Assembly (NCBI GenBank): GCA_964540755.1
Contig: CAZIOB010000018.1
Span: forward strand, 25,800 to 89,799
Reading direction: 5' to 3'
Length of the DNA stretch: 64,000 bases
Origin: JAAYJR01 sp964540755
GTDB lineage: Bacteria > Bacteroidota > Bacteroidia > Bacteroidales > Prolixibacteraceae
Under the pieces are notes generated by a model. The model worked only from the letters and a program-made list of their open reading frames with translations, had not been told where the DNA came from and searched no databases. Below, in pieces: positions 18,489 to 27,357 of this stretch (position 1 is its first letter; the number at the start of each line of letters is the position of its first letter). A program made the position numbers and the translations under genes.

Positions 18489-18779
18489 TTATTTAAATAC
18501 GATCCTGGTTATCATTTCTTCCCCTGCTGATTCATTTAAACGGATACGGATTTCTTCCCTCAGCATTACCAGTTCATTTTTTACAACTGATGAGCTGATC
18601 TCAACGAATAAGACTCCTTTAGAAATATAAATATTAGTTGTATAACGTGCTATTGTCTTTCCCATAACAGATTCCCATGATTGAACGACAGATGTTTCTT
18701 TCAGCTTATTTTCCATCCTCATTTCGCGTATATACTCGCGTAATATATCACTAAGAGGTTGAGTGTTGCTTCTTCTCAT
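18489..18779 (-). CDS. DciA-like protein (DUF721)
   Basis: This 96-residue protein belongs to the DUF721 family, whose characterised members (DciA) help load the replicative helicase in bacteria lacking DnaC. The core reads VVQSWESVMGKTIARYTTNIYISKG..., followed by VLFVEISSSVVKNELVMLR, the typical DUF721 pattern. It overlaps the recF stop by 4 bases, so translation is probably coupled. The DUF721-recF pair next to a TPR gene and ribH is a recurring arrangement in Bacteroidota. The link to helicase loading is family inference. Confidence 0.85.
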   Translation of the reverse strand: MRRSNTQPLSDILREYIREMRMENKLKETSVVQSWESVMGKTIARYTTNIYISKGVLFVEISSSVVKNELVMLREEIRIRLNESAGEEMITRIVFK

Positions 18780-19882
18780 GGCAGTCTGTTAATATTTCCT
18801 TCTTTAACCTGAAAGATATGGTAATCCGCATCCATTTCCTTTATAATTCCATCCAGGTGTTCCCTGTTGGTATCCGTAATAAAAATTTGTCCGAAATGAT
18901 CACCTGAAACAATTTTAATTATTTGTTCAACCCTCTGACGATCAAGCTTATCAAAAATATCATCCATTAGCAGGATAGGTTTCATTTCTGCTATTTCCTT
19001 AATGAAATTGAACTGCGCCATTTTCAGGGCAACCAGGAATGTTTTGTTTTGTCCCTGTGATCCCAGCTTTTTAATCGGATATTCGTCTATAGTGAAAATA
19101 AGATCATCTTTATGTATGCCGACACTGGTATATTGCAGTAGCCTGTCTTTTGACAATGAATCCCTTAGCAGTTCACTAAATTCGGTTTCATATAGATCCG
19201 ATTGATGTTTCAGCCCAACCCTTTCATTTCCTTTTGAAATAAAGGTATAATATTCCTGAAACATAGGAATTAATTTTTCTACAAATTTACTTCTTTCGGT
19301 GTGGATCCGCCTTCCGTATTCCAGCAACCTTACATCCCATACAGAGATCAGCTCCTGATCGAAATAACGTTCACCGCCAAACTGTTTAAGCAGATTATTT
19401 CTCTGTACAAGGGCACGGTTATACCTTAGCAGGTCATTAAGATAATTCTGATCATACTGTGAAATCACACCGTCCATAAACTTGCGGCGCTCATCGCTTC
19501 CTCCGAGAATAAGGGTTACATCTGCCGGTGTAATCATTACCAGGGGAAGCAATCCGATATGGCCTGACAGTTTTTTATAAATTTTGGAATTACGTTTAAA
19601 TTGTTTTTTTCGCCCTTTATGTAATATACATGATATGGTCTCTTTAGAATCAAGTCTTTTGTATGTTCCGCTAAGCCTGAAAAAATCTTCATCATGATTA
19701 ATATTCAACTGGTCAGCCGGATTAAAAAAACTTTTACAAAAGGAGAGATAATAAACAGCATCCATAAGGTTTGTCTTTCCCGTGCCGTTATTACCGATTA
19801 AACAATTGAGCCGGGAAGAAAATGATACCTGGACATTTTTCAGGTTCTTAAAATTTTTAATAGTAATCTCGTCAATATACAT
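18776..19882 (-). CDS. recF: DNA replication and repair protein RecF
   Basis: RecF is an SMC-like ATPase that helps load RecA at single-strand gaps with RecO and RecR. From the ATG at 19882 it has 368 residues, the normal length. Walker A is GNNGTGKT at 30-37. The ABC signature region is KKLGSQGQNKTFLVALKMAQ (about residue 275), and Walker B is LLMDDIFDKLD near 315-325. A TTG at 19906 gives eight extra residues, but that triplet lies inside a TAGTTTTG promoter box, so the ATG is preferred. It overlaps the DUF721 gene by 4 bases and diverges from the TPR gene. Confidence 0.95.
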   Translation of the reverse strand: MYIDEITIKNFKNLKNVQVSFSSRLNCLIGNNGTGKTNLMDAVYYLSFCKSFFNPADQLNINHDEDFFRLSGTYKRLDSKETISCILHKGRKKQFKRNSKIYKKLSGHIGLLPLVMITPADVTLILGGSDERRKFMDGVISQYDQNYLNDLLRYNRALVQRNNLLKQFGGERYFDQELISVWDVRLLEYGRRIHTERSKFVEKLIPMFQEYYTFISKGNERVGLKHQSDLYETEFSELLRDSLSKDRLLQYTSVGIHKDDLIFTIDEYPIKKLGSQGQNKTFLVALKMAQFNFIKEIAEMKPILLMDDIFDKLDRQRVEQIIKIVSGDHFGQIFITDTNREHLDGIIKEMDADYHIFQVKEGNINRLP

Positions 19883-19903
19883 TTTTTTTATCCCGTTAAG
19901 ATG

Positions 19904-19911
19904 CAAAACTA
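19904..19911 (-). promoter_or_regulatory. Candidate -7 box for recF
   Basis: Read on the minus strand this is TAGTTTTG, matching TAnnTTTG, 21 bases before the recF ATG. It contains the TTG that would otherwise be the upstream start. Confidence 0.55.
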
Positions 19912-19956
19912 ACTAAATTTAAGTGATCATTTGTCTTATGGTTAATAAAAAAAAGT

Positions 19957-19964
19957 TATTTTTG
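19957..19964 (+). promoter_or_regulatory. Candidate -7 box for the TPR protein and ribH
   Basis: TATTTTTG matches TAnnTTTG, is followed by CGGCAC, and lies 25 bases before the ATG at 19990. A TTTG at 19930-19933, 23 bases upstream, could serve as the -33 box. Confidence 0.65.
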
Positions 19965-19989
19965 CGGCACAATTTTGAAAACTAAGGAT

Positions 19990-20682
19990 ATGGCAAAAAA
20001 GAAATCAAATCAACCTGATAACTTGCAGGAACTTGAAAGTGCATTAACAAAAACGGAACATTTTATAGAGGAACATCAGAAACCTATTACATATGCTGTT
20101 GGTATAATTATTTTACTTGTTATTGTCTATCTGGGATTTAAAAAGTTTTATCTTCAGCCGTTGGAAAAAGAGGCGCAATCACAAATGTTCATGGCTGAAA
20201 ATTATTTTGAAAAAGATTCTTTTAATCTTGCTATTAACGGTGACGGCAATTATCTTGGTTTTCTTGATATAATAGATGATTACGGGATGACAAAATCAGC
20301 TAATCTTGCGAAATATTATACAGGCATATCCTATTTACATCTTGGTCAGTACGAAGATGCGCTTTATTATTTGAAAGATTTCGAAACCGATGATCTGCTT
20401 TTAGCCCCGGTGGCGGAAGGAGCCTTGGGCGATGCCAGGCTTGAGCTGGGTGAAGATGAAGAGGCACTGAAACATTATAAGAAGGCTTATAGCCTTAATG
20501 AGAATAATTTTACCAATCCCATTTATATGATGAAGGCTGCTAATCTTTTGGAATCAATGGGTGAACTGGAAGATGCCATGGATGTTTACCGGGAGATAAA
20601 AGAAAAATATCCTGATTCTAACGAGGGAAGGTATATTGATCGCTATATTGCGCGGATTAAAATTAAATTAGAAGAAGAGTAA
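19990..20682 (+). CDS. Membrane-anchored TPR protein
   Basis: This 230-residue protein has a cytoplasmic N-terminus, one transmembrane helix (about residues 34-50, with GIIILLVIVYLGF) and a periplasmic tetratricopeptide region (about 60-225) resembling YfgM/YfgM-like proteins. TPR units are visible around YLHLGQYEDALYYLK, EGALGDARLELGEDEEALK and LLESMGELEDAMDVY. Such proteins act in envelope protein handling in other bacteria; the role here is inferred. ATG at 19990 follows AAGGAT; the TTG at 19975 is unlikely. The stop is 10 bases before ribH, so the pair is probably one operon. Confidence 0.85.
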   Translation: MAKKKSNQPDNLQELESALTKTEHFIEEHQKPITYAVGIIILLVIVYLGFKKFYLQPLEKEAQSQMFMAENYFEKDSFNLAINGDGNYLGFLDIIDDYGMTKSANLAKYYTGISYLHLGQYEDALYYLKDFETDDLLLAPVAEGALGDARLELGEDEEALKHYKKAYSLNENNFTNPIYMMKAANLLESMGELEDAMDVYREIKEKYPDSNEGRYIDRYIARIKIKLEEE

Positions 20683-20692
20683 ATTTTTAAGG

Positions 20693-21178
20693 ATGGCAAC
20701 CAGAAATCTTTCCGAATATGATACCGGCAGCATACCCTCAGCTGAAAAAATGCGGTTCGGGATTGTTGTTTCCGAATGGAATTATGAAATTACTTCAGCT
20801 CTTGCAGAGGGGGCATATATGACATTAAAAAAGCACGGAGCTGCTGAAGAGAATATTATAGTGAAGCATGTTCCGGGTAGTTTCGAGTTGCCTTTGGGGG
20901 GAGAGTATTTTGCAGAAGAAGGCGATATAGACGCAGTTATTCTCATCGGATGCGTAATTCAGGGAGAAACACCCCATTTTGATTACATATGCATGGGTGT
21001 GACAAAGGGCACAATGGATCTCAGTCTGAAATACAACATGCCCTTTGTTTTCGGAGTTCTTACGACAAAAACTTTTCAACAGGCGAAAGATCGCGCAGGA
21101 GGAAAATACGGCAACAAAGGAGATGAGGCTGCCATAACGGCGATCAAGATGATAACCCTGAAGAAATCATTTTCCTGA
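20693..21178 (+). CDS. ribH: 6,7-dimethyl-8-ribityllumazine synthase
   Basis: This enzyme catalyses the penultimate step of riboflavin synthesis, condensing 5-amino-6-ribitylaminouracil with dihydroxybutanone phosphate. The 161-residue length is normal. Substrate-binding motifs are visible: SEWN at 27-30, PGSFELP at 61-67, and GETPHFDYI with the catalytic-loop His at residue 95. A late NKGDEAA segment binds phosphate. The ATG follows AAGG closely. It is cotranscribed with the TPR gene and converges with the DUF4890-like gene, 10 bases away. Other riboflavin genes are absent from the window. Confidence 0.96.
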   Translation: MATRNLSEYDTGSIPSAEKMRFGIVVSEWNYEITSALAEGAYMTLKKHGAAEENIIVKHVPGSFELPLGGEYFAEEGDIDAVILIGCVIQGETPHFDYICMGVTKGTMDLSLKYNMPFVFGVLTTKTFQQAKDRAGGKYGNKGDEAAITAIKMITLKKSFS

Positions 21179-21188
21179 AATAAGATGT

Positions 21189-21575
21189 TCAGGGATTCCG
21201 GCGCCTCTGATTAAAATGCTCCCTTCTTTCCTCAAGATATTTTTGATATTTATTCCACTGCTCGTCTGTCAGGATCTCTTTCATCTTCTCATCCTGCTCT
21301 TCTCTGATCTGCCGGAATTTTTCACGCATTCCTTCAGGATTTCCTCCTCCCTGTCTTTGGCCCCTTAATTCTCTCATTTTTTTATTCGATTCCAGATTTA
21401 CTTCATAAACCTGTTTCATCTGATTGTCATTCATATCCAGAACTTCTTTGAGCCTGTCGGTTTGTCGTTTGGCAATTTCTTCCGGATTCATATCCCTGAA
21501 TCCACCGCCCGGTTGGGCCAGTGTGAAGGAGGTCCCCATAATAACCGCGATCGCAATCATAAATAATTTTTTCAT
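21189..21575 (-). CDS. Exported DUF4890/Spy-like small protein
   Basis: This 128-residue protein has a clear signal peptide (1-20, ending FTLAQ) and a highly charged helical remainder. MNPEEIAKRQTDRLKEVLDM near 29-48 and LTDEQWNKYQKYLEERR near 102-118 match the DUF4890 family common in Bacteroidota. The family resembles Spy/CpxP periplasmic chaperones in composition (Met, Arg, Glu and Gln rich). The role is unknown; periplasmic location is inferred from the signal peptide. It stands alone between ribH and the DUF2490 gene. Confidence 0.8.
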   Translation of the reverse strand: MKKLFMIAIAVIMGTSFTLAQPGGGFRDMNPEEIAKRQTDRLKEVLDMNDNQMKQVYEVNLESNKKMRELRGQRQGGGNPEGMREKFRQIREEQDEKMKEILTDEQWNKYQKYLEERREHFNQRRRNP

Positions 21576-21742
21576 ACTTTACTTTTTTAAATGTTTGAAA
21601 TATTAAATACCCCGGGAAAAAGAAATCTGTTTAAAACAAATTCCGCTAATTGTTCCGGGACTCACAACTAATATCCGTTAGACATGCAGAGAAAATAATA
21701 GTTTAAAAGGGGGAAAAATAAATGTGGGAAACACTTTGGGAT

Positions 21743-22384
21743 TCAGAGGTCAATATTGAGATTCACACCGATTATATCAGTAATATCCCATGTCAGGATA
21801 CTTTTACTTTTTTGACAGGCATAAAAAATTTTCATTTCAAAATTTTTTCTATTAATAGCATTTACTCCGGCATGTAATCTGATCATATGCAGCTTTTCCC
21901 TGTTCAATTTATAAAATGATTCAAATGCTGTAAAGAATTGAAGCCTGGTTCTGGGGATATCCGGAAAATTTACTATAACTTTTTGCCAGTGTCTGAAATG
22001 ATTTATTTCTTTATTTAAGAATCTGTATTCAATACGGTTTGAAAAATCCAGTTCAAAATTACATAATTCTGACGAAAGCGTACCATATACCATCGGCCGC
22101 TGCTCCTGCAACCAGTCGATATCCTGCCTTATCCACGAAAATCGAAATCCGCTGCCCAGGGTGAACCATGGAGTAACGTCATACTGAATCCGTGTATCAG
22201 CAAATTTCAGGCCTATGCTGTTTGTATGAGGAGTATAATGCAGTTTTTCTGAAAATATAAGGAATGTCTTTTCTGCAAGGCCAACTTCCACAGTATTCTG
22301 ATTCCACAATTCAAAATCCCTTTCCCCGGGAAATGAATACAGATAAGTGAAAATTAAAAACAGAACAACTATTAACCTGGACAT
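21743..22384 (-). CDS. DUF2490 putative outer-membrane beta-barrel protein
   Basis: This 213-residue protein begins with a signal peptide (about 1-20) and continues with alternating strands containing FELWNQNTVEVGL, DVTPWFTLGSGFRFSW and SNRIEYRFLN, the pattern of DUF2490. These proteins are small predicted outer-membrane barrels of unknown function. It starts 9 bases after the yidC stop on the same strand, so it may be the last gene of a pyrG-yidC-DUF2490 transcript, but the link is not evidently functional. Confidence 0.75.
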   Translation of the reverse strand: MSRLIVVLFLIFTYLYSFPGERDFELWNQNTVEVGLAEKTFLIFSEKLHYTPHTNSIGLKFADTRIQYDVTPWFTLGSGFRFSWIRQDIDWLQEQRPMVYGTLSSELCNFELDFSNRIEYRFLNKEINHFRHWQKVIVNFPDIPRTRLQFFTAFESFYKLNREKLHMIRLHAGVNAINRKNFEMKIFYACQKSKSILTWDITDIIGVNLNIDL

Positions 22385-22393
22385 AGATCATCA

Positions 22394-24322
22394 TTATTTT
22401 TTGGTCATCTTAATTCCCCGTTGTTTGGCCGCTTCCTCCAGCCTTTTCTGAAATTTGGATTTTTTTACAGGTTTCTTTTTATTAATCTGTAGTTGCATTC
22501 TTATCTTTTCTTCATCTATAGATGACCGGATAATATATGTTTGCCCGATAGTTATCAGGTTTGCCAGAAAATAGTAATAGCTTAGTCCGGAAGAATAATT
22601 ATTCAATATAAACAGGAACATTACAGGCATCATATACATCATTGTTTTCATGCCCGGCATACCTTGTGAAGTAGTTGCCTGCTGGTTCAGTTTGGTTGAT
22701 ATTATAGTAGTAATAGTCATAAGCAAACAGAACAGGCTTACGTGGTCGCCGTAAAAAGGGATAGTAAACGGCAGATCCAGAATTGAGTCATATGTTGACA
22801 AGTCATGTGCCCAAAGAAAACTTTTCTGCCGGAGTTCAATAGAGGTAGGAAAGAAGAAGAACATTGCCACAAGAATAGGGAACTGGAGCAGCATAGGCAG
22901 GCAACCGCCCATTGGATTCACCCCTACCTTTTTATAAAGAGCCATTGTAGCCTGTTGTTTTTCCATGGGCTTGTCCTTGCCGAATTTTTTGTTTATCTCG
23001 TCCATCTCCGGTTTCAGTACCCGCATTTTTGCCTGAGACTTATATGATTTGTAAGTAAACGGGAATAAGATTGTTTTTATAAAAATGGTAAGCAGCAATA
23101 TAATGATGCCGAAATTGTCAATATACTGTCTTAAAAAATTAAATACCGGTATGATCAGGTATCTGTTTACAGGCCGGACAATAGCATAACCCAGATATAC
23201 AAGTCTTTCAAGATCAACATCATATTGTCTTAGAGTCTGATAATGATTCGGTCCGAAAAAGAATTTCATATTGAATATTTCAGAATCTGTTCCCTGGTAA
23301 GGAATTGCTATATCTGCATTAAAATTAGCCAGGTATTTTTCATTTTCCTCATAGAACTCAGAGCGTACGTATGCATTGGGGAATGACTCCTCCGCAATTA
23401 TTGTTGAGTTGAAAAATAGTTGTTTGAAGGCTATCCACTTCAGACGAGTGCTTAAATCTTTCTTGTCAGATTTATTTGATGAAAGGTTATCCACCTCATC
23501 CTCAAAAAATTTATAATTAATATTTGTATATCGTTCCTCGCCGAATCTTGACGCACGCTCCTGTCGTGGCACATCAACAGCCCAACTGAAATTAAGATAT
23601 GACTGGTTTGAGGCAATATAATCTTTCATTCCCTCCATCCTGATATCATAATCTATTATAAATGAGTTATATTCAATAGTATAGATATACTCTAAAAATT
23701 TACCAGGCTCAACTTCAAGTCTGAAATGCAAACTCTGCTGATCGACCTGATGGTCTTGATTATATTTGATTTTGCCTTTATTACCCTCTCTGACCTGAGT
23801 TCCTTCAATCACAACAGAATCTTCCTCAAAAAGAGGGGTGAAAAACAGATCATCAGTTTTAATACTGCGATTACGTGCAAAAAAGTTAAGTCCGAAAATT
23901 GTTTCAGGTCCATCGAAAAGAACAAGCGGCAATGAATCATGCGTTTGGTAGTCCTTTAGTTCAACGGAATATATTTTTCCTCCTTTATTTGTAAGGGTTA
24001 TTTTTATCAGATTATTTTCTACGGTATAAAATTTCTGTTCTCCGATAGCAGCTCTTCCGAACACTCCGAGCTGATCTATCTTTTCCTGTATCTCATTTTT
24101 TATTTCTGCAGTGTCTTTAATGCCGGCTTCAGCTATATCCGCTTCTTGCTCCTGTACTTCCTGTTGTTCCCTGATCTTTTCCTGTTCAGCTTCTATCCGC
24201 GCAATAGAATCGCTACGTTGCCTTGCGGCTTCGATCTCTTCTTGGGAGGGACGGTTCATTACTGAAAAAACAACCAGTATTACAAAAATAAGTACAATTC
24301 CTATTATTGAATTTCTATCCAT
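22394..24322 (-). CDS. yidC: Membrane protein insertase YidC
   Basis: YidC inserts and folds inner-membrane proteins with or without SecYEG. The 642-residue protein has the Gram-negative layout: a transmembrane anchor at about 5-22, a coiled Glu/Gln-rich linker (about 26-60), a large periplasmic P1 domain (about 75-365) and a conserved insertase core from about 375 containing GIIILLLTIFIKTILFPFTY, then KVGVNPMGGCLPMLLQFPI and later helices. The tail is strongly basic and could contact the ribosome. The start overlaps the pyrG stop by 8 bases. The pyrG-yidC order is common in Bacteroidota. Confidence 0.97.
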   Translation of the reverse strand: MDRNSIIGIVLIFVILVVFSVMNRPSQEEIEAARQRSDSIARIEAEQEKIREQQEVQEQEADIAEAGIKDTAEIKNEIQEKIDQLGVFGRAAIGEQKFYTVENNLIKITLTNKGGKIYSVELKDYQTHDSLPLVLFDGPETIFGLNFFARNRSIKTDDLFFTPLFEEDSVVIEGTQVREGNKGKIKYNQDHQVDQQSLHFRLEVEPGKFLEYIYTIEYNSFIIDYDIRMEGMKDYIASNQSYLNFSWAVDVPRQERASRFGEERYTNINYKFFEDEVDNLSSNKSDKKDLSTRLKWIAFKQLFFNSTIIAEESFPNAYVRSEFYEENEKYLANFNADIAIPYQGTDSEIFNMKFFFGPNHYQTLRQYDVDLERLVYLGYAIVRPVNRYLIIPVFNFLRQYIDNFGIIILLLTIFIKTILFPFTYKSYKSQAKMRVLKPEMDEINKKFGKDKPMEKQQATMALYKKVGVNPMGGCLPMLLQFPILVAMFFFFPTSIELRQKSFLWAHDLSTYDSILDLPFTIPFYGDHVSLFCLLMTITTIISTKLNQQATTSQGMPGMKTMMYMMPVMFLFILNNYSSGLSYYYFLANLITIGQTYIIRSSIDEEKIRMQLQINKKKPVKKSKFQKRLEEAAKQRGIKMTKK

Positions 24323-25931
24323 TTTTTTCTCTTACTAATGAATTTTTTATAAAGTCAATGAATAATGGGTGTGGATTTAACACTGTGCTTCTGTATTCGG
24401 GATGAAATTGTACCCCGACAAACCACTTATGTCCGGGAATTTCCACTATTTCAATCAACCCTGTTTCAGGATTGATACCTGACGGTATCATCCCTGCTTT
24501 TATAAATTGTTCTTTGAAAGCATCATTAAATTCATACCGGTGGCGATGTCTTTCAAATACAGTTATTTTATTATATGCTTTATATGCTTTGCTGTTTTTT
24601 TCTATGATCCTGCATTCGTAAGCGCCAAGACGCATAGTCCCGCCATAATCTGTTATTTCTTTTTGGTGTTCCATTAAATCTATTACCGGGAAAGGAGTTT
24701 TTGGATTCATTTCAGTAGAATCTGCTCCTTTAAGTCCGGATACATTTCTGGCGAACTCAATAACTGCTGCCTGCATACCAAGACAAATACCCAGATAAGG
24801 GATATTATTCTTTCGTGCAAAACTTGCAGCGTGAATTTTGCCATTCATTCCCCGGTGGCCGAAGCCGGGAGCTACTATTATACCATCCAGTTTTCCGAGT
24901 AGCTCCTTTGTATTGGAAGATTCAATACATTCAGAATGTATCCATTCAATATTCACACAGCACAGGTTAACGGCACCTGCATGGATTAAAGACTCGGCAA
25001 TTGATTTGTATGCATCATGCAATTCGACATATTTGCCGATCAATCCTATATTGACTTTATATACAGGATTATTAAGTCTTTTTAGAAAGTCGTTCCATGC
25101 ATCCAGATTAATATTGTAGTTGATTTCCAGTCCTAGTTTCTTAAGTACTATGGTATCAAGATTTTCTGAGAGCATTCTCAGCGGGACTTCATAGATAGTT
25201 GGAACATTAACAGATTGAATAACAGCCTCGGGATCCACATTACAAAAAAGTGAAACTTTTTCACGTATCGTATAGTCAATTTCATGCTCAGTACGCAAAA
25301 CCAGTATATCGGGCTGAATACCAGCTTCGAGCAAAAGTTTCACTGAATGTTGTGTAGGTTTGGTTTTAAGTTCACCGGTAGCGGCGAGATAGGGAACCAG
25401 TGTCAGATGCAATACCAGTACTTTTGTCCCGAGTTCCCGTTTTAATTGTCTGACTGACTCAATATATGGCAATGATTCAATATCACCCACAGTACCGCCG
25501 ATTTCAGTTATTACGATATCGTACTTTCCCTTGGAACCTAATATTTTAATTTTTCTTTTTATTTCATCTGTAATATGAGGAATGATCTGTACTGTTTTCC
25601 CGAGATAATCACCCCGCCGCTCTTTGCTGATAACCGACTGGTATATTCTGCCTGTAGTAATATTATTTGCCTGTGATGTAGGTTTATTCAGGAATCTTTC
25701 GTAATGCCCGAGATCCAGGTCTGTTTCTGCACCGTCTTCAGTGACAAAACATTCTCCATGCTCATACGGATTCAGAGTTCCCGGGTCAACATTAATATAT
25801 GGATCAAGCTTTTGAATAGTCACTTTATATCCTCTCGATTGCAGCAGCATGGCAAGAGACGAAGCAAGAATACCTTTACCCAGGGAAGAAGTCACACCTC
25901 CGGTGACAAATATGTACCTTGTTTCAAACAA
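24315..25931 (-). CDS. pyrG: CTP synthase
   Basis: PyrG makes CTP from UTP using glutamine nitrogen and ATP. The N-terminal amidoligase domain contains FVTGGVTSSLGKG near the start and LDPYINVDPGTLNP. The C-terminal class I glutaminase contains GICLGMQ with nucleophile C383 and a late FHPE motif. I chose the TTG at 25931 (538 residues), which fits other family members. The alternative GTG at 25964 lies inside a TAATTTTG promoter box, so the upstream extension would probably not be transcribed. The unusual TTG start is nonetheless uncertain. It overlaps yidC by 8 bases. Confidence 0.95.
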   Translation of the reverse strand: MFETRYIFVTGGVTSSLGKGILASSLAMLLQSRGYKVTIQKLDPYINVDPGTLNPYEHGECFVTEDGAETDLDLGHYERFLNKPTSQANNITTGRIYQSVISKERRGDYLGKTVQIIPHITDEIKRKIKILGSKGKYDIVITEIGGTVGDIESLPYIESVRQLKRELGTKVLVLHLTLVPYLAATGELKTKPTQHSVKLLLEAGIQPDILVLRTEHEIDYTIREKVSLFCNVDPEAVIQSVNVPTIYEVPLRMLSENLDTIVLKKLGLEINYNINLDAWNDFLKRLNNPVYKVNIGLIGKYVELHDAYKSIAESLIHAGAVNLCCVNIEWIHSECIESSNTKELLGKLDGIIVAPGFGHRGMNGKIHAASFARKNNIPYLGICLGMQAAVIEFARNVSGLKGADSTEMNPKTPFPVIDLMEHQKEITDYGGTMRLGAYECRIIEKNSKAYKAYNKITVFERHRHRYEFNDAFKEQFIKAGMIPSGINPETGLIEIVEIPGHKWFVGVQFHPEYRSTVLNPHPLFIDFIKNSLVREKNG

Positions 25932-25963
25932 ATTATTAATGGATCTTAATTTTTCAAAAAGCA

Positions 25964-25971
25964 CAAAATTA
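25964..25971 (-). promoter_or_regulatory. Candidate -7 box for pyrG-yidC
   Basis: Read on the minus strand this is TAATTTTG, matching TAnnTTTG, about 33 bases before the TTG chosen as the pyrG start. No correctly spaced -33 TTTG is visible. Confidence 0.45.
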
Positions 25972-26332
25972 ATTAATAAAACTTATTTGAAAACTAAACA
26001 ATGATTAAATTAACCAGTAATTGAAAATAAAATAAAATAATTCGATTGTCAGAGTATTCTATTTAACAATAATTAACTTAAAATCCCTGGCTTATTTAAT
26101 TTTTATAAATATAAGTACAGTTATTTTTTATTTATGTGCGGATTATAATAAAATCAGTTGGGCTGGTAATAAAAGAATTTAGCTATAATAATCACATGTG
26201 AAATTAGTGGAATAATATAGAATTGATTAAAATGAATCAGGCTACATGCATATATGAGGATGTTACAAATGTAATATTTATATTTTACAAATGTATAATT
26301 AATTATTATCCAATAATATCCAATTTATGATT
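25972..26332. other. Gene-free A/T-rich interval upstream of pyrG
   Basis: No reading frame, RNA gene or hairpin terminator is evident. Two TACAAATGTA-type sites (TTACAAATGTAA near 26265 and TTTACAAATGTAT near 26285) resemble those beside the XRE regulator gene. The interval probably carries the pyrG promoter and the untranslated end of the TonB-like transcript. Confidence 0.4.
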
Positions 26333-26749
26333 TTAGTATCTTAATTTAATAGTATAATTATAAGTGATACATTGATGTTTTTTTGAAGTATTATTCTCTG
26401 GTTTAACCAAAATATACTTAACATTCGGTTCCTGTGGTAATTTAAAGTTAATTTTGAATATTTTTCTGGATTTCAAACGAATACCTCTGTTTTTAACACC
26501 TCCGAACCTCACATTTTTTATCAGTCTTACAGCTTCTTCGTCACATCCCCATCCTAAGCCTTTTTCTATTTCGACATTATGAACATTGCCATTGTCATCA
26601 ATCTCTGCGGTAAGTTGAACAACTCCTTCAATTCTCTTTTCAAGTGCTTCCGAGGGATATATCATATTAGATTTGATATATTTTTTAAAAGCCTCTTTTC
26701 CTCCCGGGTATTCAGGGAGTTTTAAAAAATATTTCTTATGATGCTTCAC
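26333..26749 (-). CDS. Small TonB C-terminal domain protein
   Basis: This 138-residue protein consists mainly of a TonB C-terminal-like domain (about 14-92): YPGGKEAFKKYIKSNMIYP, GVVQLTAEIDDNGNVHNV and CDEEAVRLIKNVRF. No transmembrane anchor or proline-rich spacer is present, unlike a true TonB, so it may be soluble or act with a partner. The tail (about 95-138) is basic. The start is a GTG directly next to the TAG stop of the flavodoxin gene, in the same reading frame. This implies coupled reinitiation or occasional readthrough. No other start could cover the domain. Confidence 0.75.
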   Translation of the reverse strand: MKHHKKYFLKLPEYPGGKEAFKKYIKSNMIYPSEALEKRIEGVVQLTAEIDDNGNVHNVEIEKGLGWGCDEEAVRLIKNVRFGGVKNRGIRLKSRKIFKINFKLPQEPNVKYILVKPENNTSKKHQCITYNYTIKLRY

Positions 26750-27256
26750 CTATTGAAATTCTTTTTTTATTTGTTCAACCCACTCATTTATCCGGCTATC
26801 GGTCATTCTTGCCTGGTTCTCCTGGTCAAGCGGCAATCCGACAAATTTATCTCCCCGTTGTGCTTTAGATGCTTCAAAATTATAATTTTTTATTTTGGTA
26901 TGCCCAATAGTTTTACCCCCGCAGTTTTCAATAATATCTGCGAGAATTCCGATTGCATCGCAAAAATTTTCAGGATACCCTTTTTGATCACCTAATCCGA
27001 AAATTGCAAATTTCTTTCCTCTAAGGTCCATCTCTTCCAGATCGGGAACGAATTCATCCCAGTAATTAGGCAGTTCACCATCGAACCAGGTCGGAGCACT
27101 TAATAAAAAATTATCGTACTTTTCAAATATATTTTTATTTAACTCTTCAGCATTTACTGGTGTTATTTCAGTTTTACCCAGAGCCTTGATGATTTTTTCT
27201 GATATTTTTTTTGATTTATGTGTATTAAAACTATAAATAATTGCCAAGTTATTCAT
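26750..27256 (-). CDS. fldA: Flavodoxin (long-chain)
   Basis: This 168-residue FMN protein is a low-potential electron carrier. The first strand and phosphate loop region is degenerate (AIIYSFNTHKSKKIS in place of the usual TGxTGxT), but the flavin-contacting segments are clear: SAPTWFDGELPNYWDEF around 53-69 and FGLGDQKGYPENFCDA near 88-103. The long-chain insertion follows. The C-terminus (EWVEQIKKEFQ) is a normal flavodoxin end. Its TAG stop is immediately followed by the in-frame GTG of the TonB-like gene. The altered phosphate loop makes FMN affinity uncertain. A role in supporting radical or reductive enzymes is inferred from the family. Confidence 0.88.
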   Translation of the reverse strand: MNNLAIIYSFNTHKSKKISEKIIKALGKTEITPVNAEELNKNIFEKYDNFLLSAPTWFDGELPNYWDEFVPDLEEMDLRGKKFAIFGLGDQKGYPENFCDAIGILADIIENCGGKTIGHTKIKNYNFEASKAQRGDKFVGLPLDQENQARMTDSRINEWVEQIKKEFQ

Positions 27257-27357
27257 AAATATTAAATTTTAAAATAATTGTAAATGAGTTAATTATGAAT
27301 TTATAAACCTTTATTCACCGAAACTGTAGTGTCATATATTCACAAATTTATTAATAA

